The notes beneath the pieces are model-generated. The model was not told the origin of the DNA, ran no database searches, and was given only the letters and a program-made list of their open reading frames with translations. Positions 24,240 through 36,689 of a stretch of 64,000 nucleotides of DNA are shown here, piece after piece (the stretch's first letter is position 1; the number at the start of each line of letters is the position of its first letter). The DNA is from Calliopsis andreniformis. Its lineage: Eukaryota; Arthropoda; Insecta; Hymenoptera; Andrenidae. The stretch lies in assembly GCF_051401765.1 (NCBI RefSeq), contig NW_027480423.1, forward strand, positions 12,090,001-12,154,000, read 5' to 3'. The translations under genes were made by a program, and so were the position numbers.

Positions 24240-27060
24240 TAAGTTTCATACTGGTTGCAATTATTCGTTTTATACGATGGAAATGCTGTTGTATTTATAT
24301 CGTATTTTATGCTTCTGGCGTTGACTTCTTAGGCCGTAACTATTCGGTCTGGTGGAGCAACGCGCTGGAGTGAAACCTAGGTTGCCCGGAACGTAGAATT
24401 GGCCGTCACTTTCAAACTGGTTGCAATTATTCCTGATATATGATGGAAACACGGTTGTATTTTTTTTGCATTTTATGGTTCGGGCGTTGACTTCTAAGGC
24501 CCTAACTATTCAATCTGTTGGAGCAACGCCCTAGGGTGAAGCCTAGGTGGCTCGGAAAGTAGAAATGACCATTAGTTTCAAACTGGTTGCAATTATTCGT
24601 TTTATGCGATGGAAAAACTGTTGTATTTATATTGTATTTTATGCTTCTGGCGTTGACTTCTAAGGCCCTAGCTGTTCGATCTAGTGGAGCAACGCCCTAG
24701 AGTGAAGCCTACGTTGCCCTGAAAGGAGAAATGGCCATCACGTTCAAACTGGTTGCAATTAATCCTTTTATACGATGGAAAAGCTGTTGTATTTATATCG
24801 TATTTTATGCTTCCGGCATTTACTTCTAAGGACCTAACTATTCGATCTGGTGGAGCAACGCCCTAGAGTGAAGCCTAGGTTCCTCGGAATGTGGAAATGA
24901 CCATAACTATCACACTGGTTGCAATTATTCGTTTTATACGATGGAAACGCTGTTGTATTTATATTGTATTTTATGCCTCTGGCGTTGACTTCTAAGGCCG
25001 TAGCTATTAGATGTGATGGAGCAACGCCCTAGAGTGACGCCTAGGGTGCTTGGAACGTAGAAATGACCATTACTTTCACACTGGTTGCAATTATTCTTTT
25101 TATACGATGGAAAAGCTGTTGTGTTTATATTGTATTTTATGCTTCTGGCGTTGACTTCTTAGGCCGTAACTATTCGGTCTGGTGGAGCAACGCCCTGGAG
25201 TGAAACCTAGGTTGCCCGGAACGCAGAATTGGCCATCACTTTCAAACTGGTTGCAATTACTCCTGTTATATGGTGGAAACACTGTTGTATTTTTTTTGCA
25301 TTTTATGGTTCGGGCGTTGACTTCTAAGGCCCTAACTATTCAATCCGTTGGAGCAACGCCCTAGGGTGAAGCCTAGGTGGCTCGGAAAGTAGAAATGACC
25401 ATAAGTTTCATACTGGTTGCAATTATTCGTTTTATACGATGGAAAAGCTGTTGTATTTATATTGTATTTTATGCTTCTGGCGTTGACTTCTAAGGCACTA
25501 ACTATTCGATCTGGTGGAGCAACGCCCTAGAGTGAAGCCTAGGTTGCCCGGGACGTAGAATTGGCCACCACTTAAAAACTGGTTGCAATTATTCCTGTTA
25601 TGTTATGGAAACACTGTTGTATTTTTCTTGCATTTTATGCATCGGGCGTTGACTTCTAAGGCCCTAACTATTCAATCTGTTGGAGCAACACCCTAGGGTG
25701 AAGCCTAGCTTGCTCGGAAAGTAGAAGTGACCATAAGTTTCATACTGGTTGCAATTATTCGTTTTATACGGTGGAACAGCTATTGTTTTTATATCGTATT
25801 TTATGCTTCTGGCGTTGACTTCTTAGGCCGTAACTATTCGGTCTGGTGGAGCAACGCGCTGGAGTGAAACCTAGGTTGCCCGGAACGTAGAATTGGCCGT
25901 CACTTTCAAACTGGTTGCAATTATTCCTGATATATGATGGAAACACGGTTGTATTTTTTTTGCATTTTATGGTTCGGGCGTTGACTTCTAAGGCCCTAAC
26001 TATTCAATCTGTTGGAGCAACGCCCTAGGGTGAAGCCTAGGTGGCTCGGAAAGTAGAAATGACCATTAGTTTCAAACTGGTTGCAATTATTCGTTTTATG
26101 CGATGGAAAAACTGTTGTATTTATATTGTATTTTATGCTTCTGGCGTTGACTTCTAAGGCCCTAGCTGTTCGATCTAGTGGAGCAACGCCTTAGAGTGAA
26201 GCCTAGGTTGCCCGGAACGTAGAATTGGCCATCACTTTCAAACTGGTTACAATTATTCGTTTTATACGATGCAAACGCTGTTGTATTTATATCGTATTTT
26301 ATGCTTCTGGCGTTTACTTCTAAGGACCTAACTATTCAATCTGTTGGAGCAACGCCCTAGGGTGAAGCCTAGGTTGCTCGGAAAGTAGAAATGACCATAA
26401 GTATCATACTGGTTGCAATTATTCGTTTTATACGATGGAAAAACTGTTGTATTTATATTGTATTTTATGCTTCTGGCGTTGACTTCTTAGGCCGTAACTA
26501 TTCGGTCTGGTGGAGCAACGCCCTGGAGTGAAACCTAGGTTGCCCGGAACGCAGAATTGGCCATCACTTTCAAACTGGTTGCAATTACTCCTGTTATATG
26601 GTGGAAACACTGTTGTATTTTTTTTGCATTTTATGGTTCGGGCGTTGACTTCTAAGGCCCTAACCATTCAATCCGTTGGAGCAACGCCCTAGGGTGAAGC
26701 CTAGGTGGCTCGGAAAGTAGAAATGACCATAAGTTTCATACTGGTTGCAATTATTCGTTTTATACGATGGAAAAGCTGTTGTATTTATATTGTATTTTAT
26801 GCTTCTGGCGTTGACTTCTAAGGCACTAACTATTCGATCTGGTGGAGCAACGCCCTAGGGTGAAGCCTAGGTTGCCCGGGACGTAGAATTGGCCATCACT
26901 TAAAAACTGGTTGCAATTATTCCTGTTATGTTATGGAAACACTGTTGTATTTTTATTGCATTTTATGCTTCGGGCGTTGACTTCTAGGGCCCTAACTATT
27001 CAATCTGTTGGAGCAACGCCCTAGGGTGAAGCCCAGGTTGCTCGGAAAGTAGAAATGACC
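24240..27060 (+). repeat. Phase-slip segment with older-type monomers
   Basis: From about 24,567 to 25,100 several A-like monomers follow each other with no B between them. They include a C-like unit with GCAATTAATCC near 24,755, a D-like unit (ACTATCACACTGG) near 24,905 and one with CATTACTTTCACACTGG near 25,068. The corresponding A landmarks at 24,270 and 25,100 are 830 bp apart, which is five monomers, so the dimer phase flips. Two parts are duplicated: GGCCGTCAC at 24,401 and 25,895 (offset 1,494, nine monomers), and the A2-like unit at 25,100 and 26,428 (offset 1,328, eight monomers). Confidence 0.78.
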
Positions 27061-28250
27061 ATAAGTTTCATACTGGTTGCAATTATTCGTTTCATACGAT
27101 GGAAAAACTGTTGTATTTATATTGTATTTTATGCTTCTGGCGTTGACGTCTAAGGCACTAACTACTCGATCTGGTGGAGCAACGCCCTAGAGTGAAGCCT
27201 AGGTTGCCTGGAACGTAGAATTGGCCATCACTTTCAAACTGGTTGCAATTATTCCTGTTATATGATAGATACACTGTTGTATTTTTACTGCATGTTATGC
27301 TTCGGGCGTTGACTTCTAAGGCCCTAACTATTCAATCTGTTGGAGCAATGCCATAGGGTCAAGCCTAGCTTGCTCGGAAAGTAGAAATGACCATAAGTTT
27401 CATACTGGTTGCAATTATTCGTTTTATATGATGGAAATGCTGTTGTATTTATATCGTATTTTATGCTTCTGGCGTTGACTTCTTAGGCCGTAACTTTTCG
27501 GTCTGGTGGAGCAACGCGCTGGAGTGAAACCTAGGTTTCCCGGAACGTAGAATTGGCCATCACTTTCAAACTGGTTGCAATTATTCCTGATATATGATGG
27601 AAACACTGTTGTATTTTTTTTGCATTTTATGGTTCGGGCGTTGACTTCTAAGGCCCTAGCTATTCAATCTGTTGGAGCAACGCCCTAGGGTGAAGCCTAA
27701 GTTGCTCGGAAAGTAGAAATGACCATAAGTTTCATACTGGCTGCAATTATTCGTTTTATACGATGGAAAAACTGTTGTATTTATATTGTATTTTATGCAT
27801 CTGGCGTTGACTTCTAAGGCACTATTTATTCGGTCTGGTGGAGCAACGCGCTGGAGTGAAACCTAGGTTGCCCGGAACGTAGAATTGGCCATTACCTTCA
27901 AACTGGTTGCAATTATTCCTGATATATGATGGAAACACTGTTGTATTTTTTTTTGCATTTTATGGTACGGGCGTTGACTTCTAAGGCCCTAACTATTCAA
28001 TCTGTTGGAGCAACGCCCTAGGGTGAAGCCTAGGTTGCTCGAAAAGTAGAAATGACCATAAGTTTCATACTGGTTGCAATTATTCGTTTTATACGATGGA
28101 AAAACTGTTGTATTTATATTGTATTTTATGCTTCTGGCGTTGACTTCTAAGGCACTATCTATTCGATCTGGTGGAGCAACGCCCTAGAGCGAAGCCTAGG
28201 TTGCCCGGAACGTAGAATTGGCCATCACTTCCAAACTGGTTGCAATTATT
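27061..28250 (+). repeat. Paralogue of the first ~1.2 kb of the window
   Basis: Aligns with 1-1190 at an offset of 27,061. It shares uncommon variants: TTTCATACGATGG, CATGTTATGC, GCAATGCC, GCCTAAGTTGC, GGCCATTAC and a 9-T run. Differences include AACTTTTCGG and CACTATTTATTCGG here. The duplicate may extend beyond the left edge of the window. Confidence 0.8.
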
Positions 28251-31200
28251 CCTATTATATGATGGAAACACTGTTGTATTTTTCTTGCATTTTATGCATC
28301 TGGCGTTGACTTCTAAGGCTCTAACTATTCAATCTGTTGGAGCAACACCCTAGGGTGAAGCCTAGCTTGCTCGGAAAGTAGAAGTGACCATAAGTTTCAT
28401 ACTGGTTGCAATTATTCGTTTTATACGGTGGAACAGCTATTGTATTTATATCGTATTTTATGCTTCTGGCGTTGACTTCTTAGGGCGTAACTATTTGGTC
28501 TGGTGGAGCAACGCCCTAGAGTGAAGTCTAGGTTTCCCGGAACGTAGAATTGGCCATCACTTTCAAACTGGTTGCAATTATTCCTGATATATGATGGAAA
28601 CACTGTTGTATTTTTTTTGCATTTTATGGTTCGGGCGTTGACTTCTAAGGCCCTAACTATTCAATCTGTTGGAGCAACGCCCTAGGGTGAAGCGTAGGTT
28701 GCTCGGAAAGTAGAAATGACCATAAGTTTCATACTGGCTGCAATTATTCGTTTTATACGATGGAAAAACTGTTGTATTTATATTGTATTTTATGCTTCTG
28801 GCGTTGACGTCTAAGGCACTAACTACTCGATCTGGTGGAGCAACGCCCTAGAGTGAAGCCTAGGTTGCCCGGAACGTAGAATTGGCCATCACATCCAAAC
28901 TGGTTGCAATTATTCCTGTTATATGATAGATTCACTGTTGTATTTTTACTGCATTTTATGCTTCGGGCGTTGACTTCTAAGGCCCTAACTATTCAATCTG
29001 TTGGAGCAACACCCTAGGGTGAAGCCTAGCTTGCTCGGAAACTAGAAGTGACCATAAGTTTCATACTGGTTGCAATTATTCGTTTTATACGGTGGAACAG
29101 CTATTGTATTTATATCGTATTTTATGCTTCTGGCGTTGACTTCTTAGGCCGTAACTATTTGGTCTGGTGGAGCAACGCCCTAGAGTGAAGTCTAGGTTTC
29201 CCGGAACGTAGAATTGGCCATCACTTTCAAACTGGTTGCAATTATTCCTGATATATGATGGAAACACTGTTGTATTTTTTTTGCATTTTATGGTTCGGGC
29301 GTTGACTTCTAAGGCCCTAACTATTCAATCTGTTGGAGCAACGCCCTAGGGTGAAGCCTAGGTGGCTCGGAAAGTAGAAATGACCATAAGTTTCATACTG
29401 GCTGCAATTATTCGTTTTATACGATGGAAAAACTGTTGTATTTATATTGTATTTTATGCTTCTGGCGTTGACGTCTAAGGCACTAACTACTCGATCTGGT
29501 GGAGCAACGCCCTAGAGTGAAGCCTAGGTTGCCCGGAACGTAGAATTGGCCATCACTTCCAAACTGGTTGCAATTATTCCTGTTATATGATAGATTCACT
29601 GTTGTATTTTTACTGCATTTTATGCTTCGGGCGTTGACTTCTAAGGCCCTAACTATTCAATCTGTTGGAGCAACACCCTAGGGTGAAGCCTAGCTTGCTC
29701 GGAAACTAGAAGTGACCATAAGTTTCATACTGGTTGCAATTATTCGTTTTATACGGTGGAACAGCTATTGTATTTATATCGTATTTTATGCTTCTGGCGT
29801 TGACTTCTTAGGCCGTAACTATTTGGTCTGGTGGAGCAACGCCCTAGAGTGAAGTCTAGGTTTCCCGGAACGTAGAATTGGCCATCACTTTCAAACTGGT
29901 TGCAATTATTCCTGATATATGATGGAAACACTGTTGTATTTTTTTTGCATTTTATGGTTCGGGCGTTGACTTCTAAGGCCCTAACTATTCAATCTGTTGG
30001 AGCAACGCCCTAGGGTGAAGCCTAGGTGGCTCGGAAAGTAGAAATGACCATAAGTTTCATACTGGCTGCAATTATTCGTTTTATACGATGGAAAAACTGT
30101 TGTATTTATATTGTATTTTATGCTTCTGGCGTTGACGTCTAAGGCACTAACTACTCGATCTGGTGGAGCAACGCCCTAGAGTGAAGCCTAGGTTGCCTGG
30201 AACGTAGAATTGGCCATCACTTTCAAACTGGTTGCAATTATTCCTGTTATATGATAGATACACTGTTGTATTTTTACTGCATTTTATGCTTCGGGCGTTG
30301 ACTTCTAAGGCCCTAACTATTCAATCTGTTGGAGCAACGCCCTAGGGTGAAGCCTAGGTTGCTCGGAAAGTAGAAATGACCATAAGTTTCATACTGGCTG
30401 CAATTATTCGTTTTATACGATGGAAAAACTGTTGTATTTATATTGTATTTTATGCTTCTGGCGTTGACTTCTAAGGCACTATCTATTCGGTCTGGTGGAG
30501 CAACGCGCTGGAGTGAAAACTAGGTTGCCCGGAACGTAGAATTGGCCATCACTTTCAAACTGGTTGCAATTATTCCTGATATATGATGGAAACACTGTTG
30601 TATTTTTTTTGCATTTTATGGTTCGGGCGTTGACTTCTAAGGCCCTAACTATTCAATCTGTTGGAGCAACGCCCTAGGGTGAAGCCTAGGTGGCTCGGAC
30701 AGTAGAAATGACCATAAGTTTCATACTGGCTGCAATTATTCGTTTTCTACGATGGAAAAACTGTTGTATATATATTGTATTTTATGCTTCTGGCGTTGAC
30801 GTCTACGGCACTAACTACTCGTTCTGGTGGAGCAACGCCCTAGAGTGAAGCCTAGGTTGCCTGGAACGCAGAATTGGCAATCACTATCAAACTGGTTGCA
30901 ATTATTCCTGTTATATGATAGATACACTATTGTATTTTTACTGCATTTTATGCTTCGGGCGTTGACTTCTATGGCCCTAACTATTCAATCTGTTGGAGCA
31001 ACGCCATAGGGTCAAGCCTAGCTTGCTCTGAAAGTAGAAATGACCCTAAGTTTCATACTGGTTGCAATTATTCGTTTTATATGATGGAAATGCTGTTGTA
31101 TTTATATCGTATTTTATGCTTCTGGCGTAGACTTCTAAGGCACTATCTATTCGATCTGGTGGAGCAACGCCCTAGAGCGAAGCCTAGGTTGCCCGGAACG

Positions 31201-31710
31201 TAGAATTGGCCATCACTTCCAAACTGGTTGCAATTATTCCTATTATATGATGGAAACACTGTTGTATTTTTCTTGCATTTTATGCATCGGGCGTTGACTT
31301 CTAAGGCTCTAACTATTCAATCTGTTGGAGCAACACCCTAGGGTGAAGCCTAGCTTGCTCGGAAAGTAGAAGTGACCATAAGTTTCATACTGGTTGCAAT
31401 TATTCGTTTTATACGGTGGAACAGCTATTGTATTTATATCGTATTTTATGCTTCTGGCGTTGACTTCTTAGGGCGTAACTATTTGGTCTGGTGGAGCAAC
31501 GCCCTAGAGTGAAGTCTAGGTTTCCCGGAACGTAGAATTGGCCATCACTTTCAAACTGGTTGCAATTATTCCTGATATATGATGGAAACACTGTTGTATT
31601 TTTTTTGCATTTTATGGTTCGGGCGCTGACTTCTAAGGCCCTAACTATTCAATCTGTTGGAGCAACGCCCTAGGGTGAAGCGTAGGTGGCTCGGAAAGTA
31701 GAAATGACCA
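28251..31710 (+). repeat. A/B HOR stretch with 664-bp tandem duplication
   Basis: Contains a 4-mer (A4, B3, A2, B1) present twice in tandem at about 28,723-29,386 and 29,387-30,050. Both copies carry the private GGAAACTAGAAG; one difference is ACATCCAAAC against ACTTCCAAAC. The stretch from 28.25 to 29.2 kb also matches 8.5-9.4 kb at an offset of 19,754, including GAAGCGTAGG. Near 30.74-31.06 kb one dimer has more private changes than its neighbours (for example TTTTCTACG, TGTATATATATTG, GTCTACGG). Confidence 0.75.
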
Positions 31711-34697
31711 TAAGTTTCATACTGGCTGCAATTATTCGTTTTATACGATGGAAAAACTGTTGTATTTATGTTGTATTTTATGCTTCTGGCGTTGACGTCT
31801 AAGGCACTAACTACTCGATCTGGTGGAGCAACGCCCTAGAGTGAAGCCTAGGTTGCCTGGAACGTAGAATTGGCCATCACTTTCAAACTGGTTGCAATTA
31901 TTCCTGTTATATGATAGATACACTGTTGTATTTTTACTGCATTTTATGCTTCGGGCGTTGACTTCTAAGGCCCTAACTATTCAATCTGTTGGAGCAACGC
32001 CATAGGGTCAAGCCTAGCTTGCTCGGAAAGTAGAAATGACCATAAGTTTCATACTGGTTGCAATTATTCGTTTTATATGATGGAAATGCTGTTGTATTTA
32101 TATCGTATTTTATGCTTCTGGCGTTGACTTCTTAGGCCGTAACTATTCGGTCTGGTGGAGCAACGCGCTGGAGTGAAACCTAGGTTGCCCGGAACGTAGA
32201 ATTGGCCATCACTTTCAAACTGGTTGCAATTATTCCTGATATATGATGGAAACACTGTTGTATTTTTTTTGCATTTTATGTTTCGGGCGTTGACTTCTAA
32301 GGCCCTAACTATTCAATCTGTTGGAGCAACACCCTAGGGTGAAGCCTAGCTTGCTCGGAAAGTAGAAGTGACCATAAGTTTCATACTGGTTGCAATTATA
32401 CGTTTTATACGGTGGAACAGCTATTGTATTTATATCGTGTTTTATGCTTCTGGCGTTGACTTCTTAGGCCGTAACTATTTGGTCTGGTGGAGCAACGCCC
32501 TAGAGTGAAGTCTAGGTTTCCCGGAACGTAGAATTGGCCATCACTTTCAAACTGGTTGCAATTATTCCTGATATATGATGGAAACACTGTTGTATTTTTT
32601 TTGCATTTTATGGCTCGGGCGTTGACTTCTAAGGCACTAACTATTCAATCTGTGGAGCAACGCCCTAGGGTGAAGCCTAGGTGGCTCGGAAAGTAGAAAT
32701 GACCATAAGTTTCATACTGGCTGCAATTATTCGTTTTATACGATGGAAAAACTGTTGTATTTATATTGTATTTTATGCTTCTGGCGTTGACGTCTAAGGC
32801 ACTAACTACTCGATCTGGTGGAGCAACGCCCTAGAGTGAAGCCTAGGTTGCCTGGAACGTAGAATTGGCCATCACTTTCAAACTGGTTGCAATTATTCCT
32901 GTTATATGATAGATTCACTGTTGTATTTTTACTGCATTTTATGCTTCGGGCGTTGACTTCTAAGGCCCAAACTATTCAATCTGTTGGAGCAACACCCTAG
33001 GGTGAAGCCTAGCTTGCTCGGAAAGTAGAAGTGACCATAAGTTTCATACTGGTTGCAATTATTCGTTTTATACGGTGGAACAGCTATTGTATTTATATCG
33101 TATTTTATGCTTCTGGCGTTGACTTCTTAGGCCGTAACTATTTGGTCTGGTGGAGCAACGCCCTAGAGTGAAGTCTAGGTTTCCCGGTACGTAGAATTTG
33201 CCATCACTTTCAAACTGGTTGCAATTATTCCTGATATATGATGGAAACACTGTTGTATTTTTTTTGCATTTTATGGTTCGGGCGTTGACTTCTAAGGCCC
33301 TAACTATTCAATCTGTAGGAGCAACGCCCTAGGGTGAAGCCTAGGTGGCTCGGAAAGTAGAAATGACCATAAGTTTCATACTGGCTGCAATTATTCGTTT
33401 TATACGATGGAAAAACTGTTGTATTTATATTGTATTTTATGCTTCTGGCGTTGACGTCTAAGGCACTAACTACTCGATCTGGTGGAGCAACGCCCTAGAG
33501 TGAAGCCTAGGTTGCCTGGAACGTAGAATTGGCCATCACTTTCAAACTGGTTGCAATTATTCCTGTTATATGATAGATACACTGTTGTATTTTTACTGCA
33601 TTTTATGCTTCGGGCGTTGACTTCTAAGGCCCTAACTATTCAATCTGTTGGAGCAACGCCATATGGTCAAGCCTAGCTTGCTCGGAAAGTAGAAATGACC
33701 ATAAGTTTCATACTGGTTGCAATTATTCGTTTTATATGATGGAAATGCTGTTGTATTTATATCGTATTTTATGCTTCTGGCGTTGACTTCTTAGGCCGTA
33801 ACTATTCGGTCTGGTGGAGCAACGCGCTGGAGTGAAACCTAGGTTGCCCGGAACGTAGAATTGGCCATCACTTTCAAACTGGTTGCAATTATTCCTGATA
33901 TATGATGGAAACACTGTTGTATTTTTTTTGCATTTTATGTTTCGGGCGTTGACTTCTAAGGCCCTAACTATTCAATCTGTTGGAGCAACACCCTAGGGTG
34001 AAGCCTAGCTTGCTCGGAAAGTAGAAGTGACCATAAGTTTCATACTGGTTGCAATTATTCGTTTCATACGGTGGAACAGCTATTGTATTTATATCGTGTT
34101 TTATGCTTCTGGCGTTGACTTCTTAGGCCGTAACTATTTGGTCTGGTGGAGCAACGCCCTAGAGTGAAGTCTAGGTTTCCCGGAACGTAGAATTGGCCAT
34201 CACTTTCAAACTGGTTGCAATTATTCCTGATATATGATGGAAACACTGTTGTATTTTTTTTGCATTTTATGGTACGGGCGCTGACTTCTAAGGCCCTAAC
34301 TATTCAATCTGTTGGAGCAACGCCCTAGGGTGAAGCCTAGGTTGCTCGGAAAGTAGAAATGACCATAAGTTTCATACTGGTTGCAATTATTCGTTTTATA
34401 CGATGGAAAAACTGTTGTATTTATATTGTATTTTATGCTTCTGGCGTTGACTTCTAAGGCACTATCTATTCGATCTGGTGGAGCAACGCCCTAGAGCGAA
34501 GCCTAGGTTGCCCGGAACGTAGAATTGGCCATCACTTCCAAACTGGTTGCAATTATTCCTATTATATGATGGAAACACTGTTGTATTTTTCTTGCATTTT
34601 ATGCTTCGGGCGTTGACTTCTAAGGCCCTAACTATTCAATCTGTTGGAGCAAGACCCTAGGGTGAAGCCTAGCTTGCTCGGAAAGTAGAAGTGACCA
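31711..34697 (+). repeat. 10-mer HOR, about 1.8 copies of 1,659 bp
   Basis: The order A4, B3, A3, B1, A2, B1, A4, B3, A2, B1 starts at 31,711. It restarts at 33,370 with A4, B3, A3, B1, A2, B1, then goes to A1 and B2. The unit is one base short of 10 x 166 because CTGTGGAGC near 32,652 has lost one base of the usual CTGTTGGAGC. Confidence 0.75.
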
Positions 34698-34720
34698 TAA
34701 GTATCATACTGGTTGCAATT

Positions 34721-34737
34721 ATTCGTTTTATACGGTG
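34721..34737 (+). promoter_or_regulatory. CENP-B-box-like site, A2 form, first unit of the 1,992-bp HOR
   Basis: Same 17-bp sequence in the same place in the monomer. It repeats at 36,713 and 38,705 with the HOR, and the A2 form also occurs at 42,025-42,041, the last one I saw in the window. Confidence 0.4.
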
Positions 34738-36523
34738 GAACGGCTATTGTATTTATATCGTATTTTATGCTTCTGGCGTTGACTTCTTAGGCCGTAACTA
34801 TTTGGTCTGGTGGAGCAACGCCCTAGAGTGAAGTCTAGGTTTCCCGGAACGTAGAATTGGCCATCACTTTCAAACTGGTTGCAATTATTCCTGATATATG
34901 ATGGAAACACTGTTGTATTTTTTTTGCATTTTATGGTTCGTGCGTTGACTTCTAAGGCCCTAACTATTCAATCTGTTGGAGCAACGCCCTAGGGTGAAGC
35001 CTAGGTTGCTCGGAAAGTAGAAATGACCACAAGTTTCATACTGGCTGCAATTATTCGTTTTATACGATGGAAAAACTGTTGTATTTATATTGTATTTTAT
35101 GCTTCTGGCGTTGACTTCTAAGGCACTATCTATTCGGTCTGGTGGAGCAACGCGCTGGAGTGAAACCTAGGTTGCCCGGAACGTAGAATTGGCCATCACT
35201 TTCAAACTGGTTGCAATTATTCCTGATATATGATGGAAACACTGTTGTATTTTTTTTGCATTTTATGGTACGGGCGTTGACTTCTAAGGCCCTAACTATT
35301 CAATCTGTTGGATTAACGCCCTAGGGTAAAGCCTAGGTTGCTCGGAAAGTAGAAATGACCATAAGTTTCATACTGCCTGCAATTATTCGTTTTATACGAT
35401 GGAAAAACTGTTGTATTTATATTGTATTTTATGCTTCTGGCGTTGACGTCTAAGGCACTAACTACTCGATCTGGTGGAGCAACGCCCTAGAGTGAAGCCT
35501 AGGTTGCCTGGAACGTAGAATTGGCCATCACTTTCAAACTGGTTGCAATTATTCCTGTTATATGATAGATACACTGTTGTATTTTTACTGCATTTTATGC
35601 TTCGGGCGTTGACTTCTAAGGCCCTAACTATTCAATCTGTTGGAGCAACGCCATAGGGTCAAGCCTAGCTTGCTCGGAAAGTAGAAATGACCATAAGTTT
35701 CATTCTGGTTGCAATTATTCGTTTTATATGATGGAAATGCTGTTGTATTTATATCGTATTTTATGCTTCTGGCGTTGACTTCTTAGGCCATAACTATTCG
35801 GTCTGGTGGAGCACCGCGCTGGAGTGAAACCTAGGTTGCCCGGAACGTAGAATTGGCCATCACTTTCAAACTGGTTGCAATTATTCCTGATATATGATGG
35901 AAACACAGTTGTATTTTTTTTGCATTTTATGGTTCGGGCGTTGACTTCTAAGGCCCTAACTATTCAATCTGTTGGAGCAACACCCTAGGGTGAAGCCTAG
36001 CTTGCTCGGAAAGTAGAAGTGACCATAAGTTTCATACTGGTTGCAATTATTCGTTTTATACGGTGGAACAGCTATTGTATTTATATCGTATTTTATGCTT
36101 CTGTCGTTGACTTCTTAGGCCGTAACTATTTGGTCTGGTGGAGCAACGCCCTAGGGTGAAGTCTAGGTTTCCCGGAACGTAGAATTGGCCATCACTTTCA
36201 AACTGGTTGCAATTATTCCTGATATATGATGGAAACACTGTTGTATTTTTTTTGCATTTTATGGTTCGGGCGTTGACTTCTAAGGCCCTAACTATTCAAT
36301 CTGTTGGAGCAACGCCCTAGGCTGAAGCCTAGGTTGCTCGGAAAGTAGAAATGACCATAAGTTTCATACTGGCTGCAATTATTCGTTTTATACGATGGAA
36401 AAACTGTTGTATTTATATTGTATTTTATGCTTCTGGCGTTGACGTCTAAGGCACTAACTACTCGATCTGGTGGAGCAACGCCCTAGAGTGAAGCCTAGGT
36501 TGCCTGGAACGTAGAATTGGCCA

Positions 36524-36689
36524 TCACTTTCAAACTGGTTGCAATTATTCCTGTTATATGATAGATACACTGTTGTATTTTTCTTGCATTTTATGCTTCG
36601 GGCGTTGACTTCTAAGGCCCTAACTATTCAATCTGTTGGAGCAAGACCCTAGGGTGAAGCCTAGCTTGCTCGGAAAGTAGAAGTGACCA
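36524..36689 (+). repeat. Chimeric B3/B2 monomer at HOR junction
   Basis: The 5' half is B3 (TGATAGATACACTG) and the 3' half is B2-like (TTTTTCTTGC, then AGCAAGACCC). The B before the first HOR copy, at about 34,532, is a plain B2 with the same AGCAAGACCC end. The monomer at about 35,528 is a plain B3. This chimera is therefore the likely crossover point that created the 1,992-bp unit. The same chimera closes the second copy at about 38,516-38,681. Confidence 0.82.
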
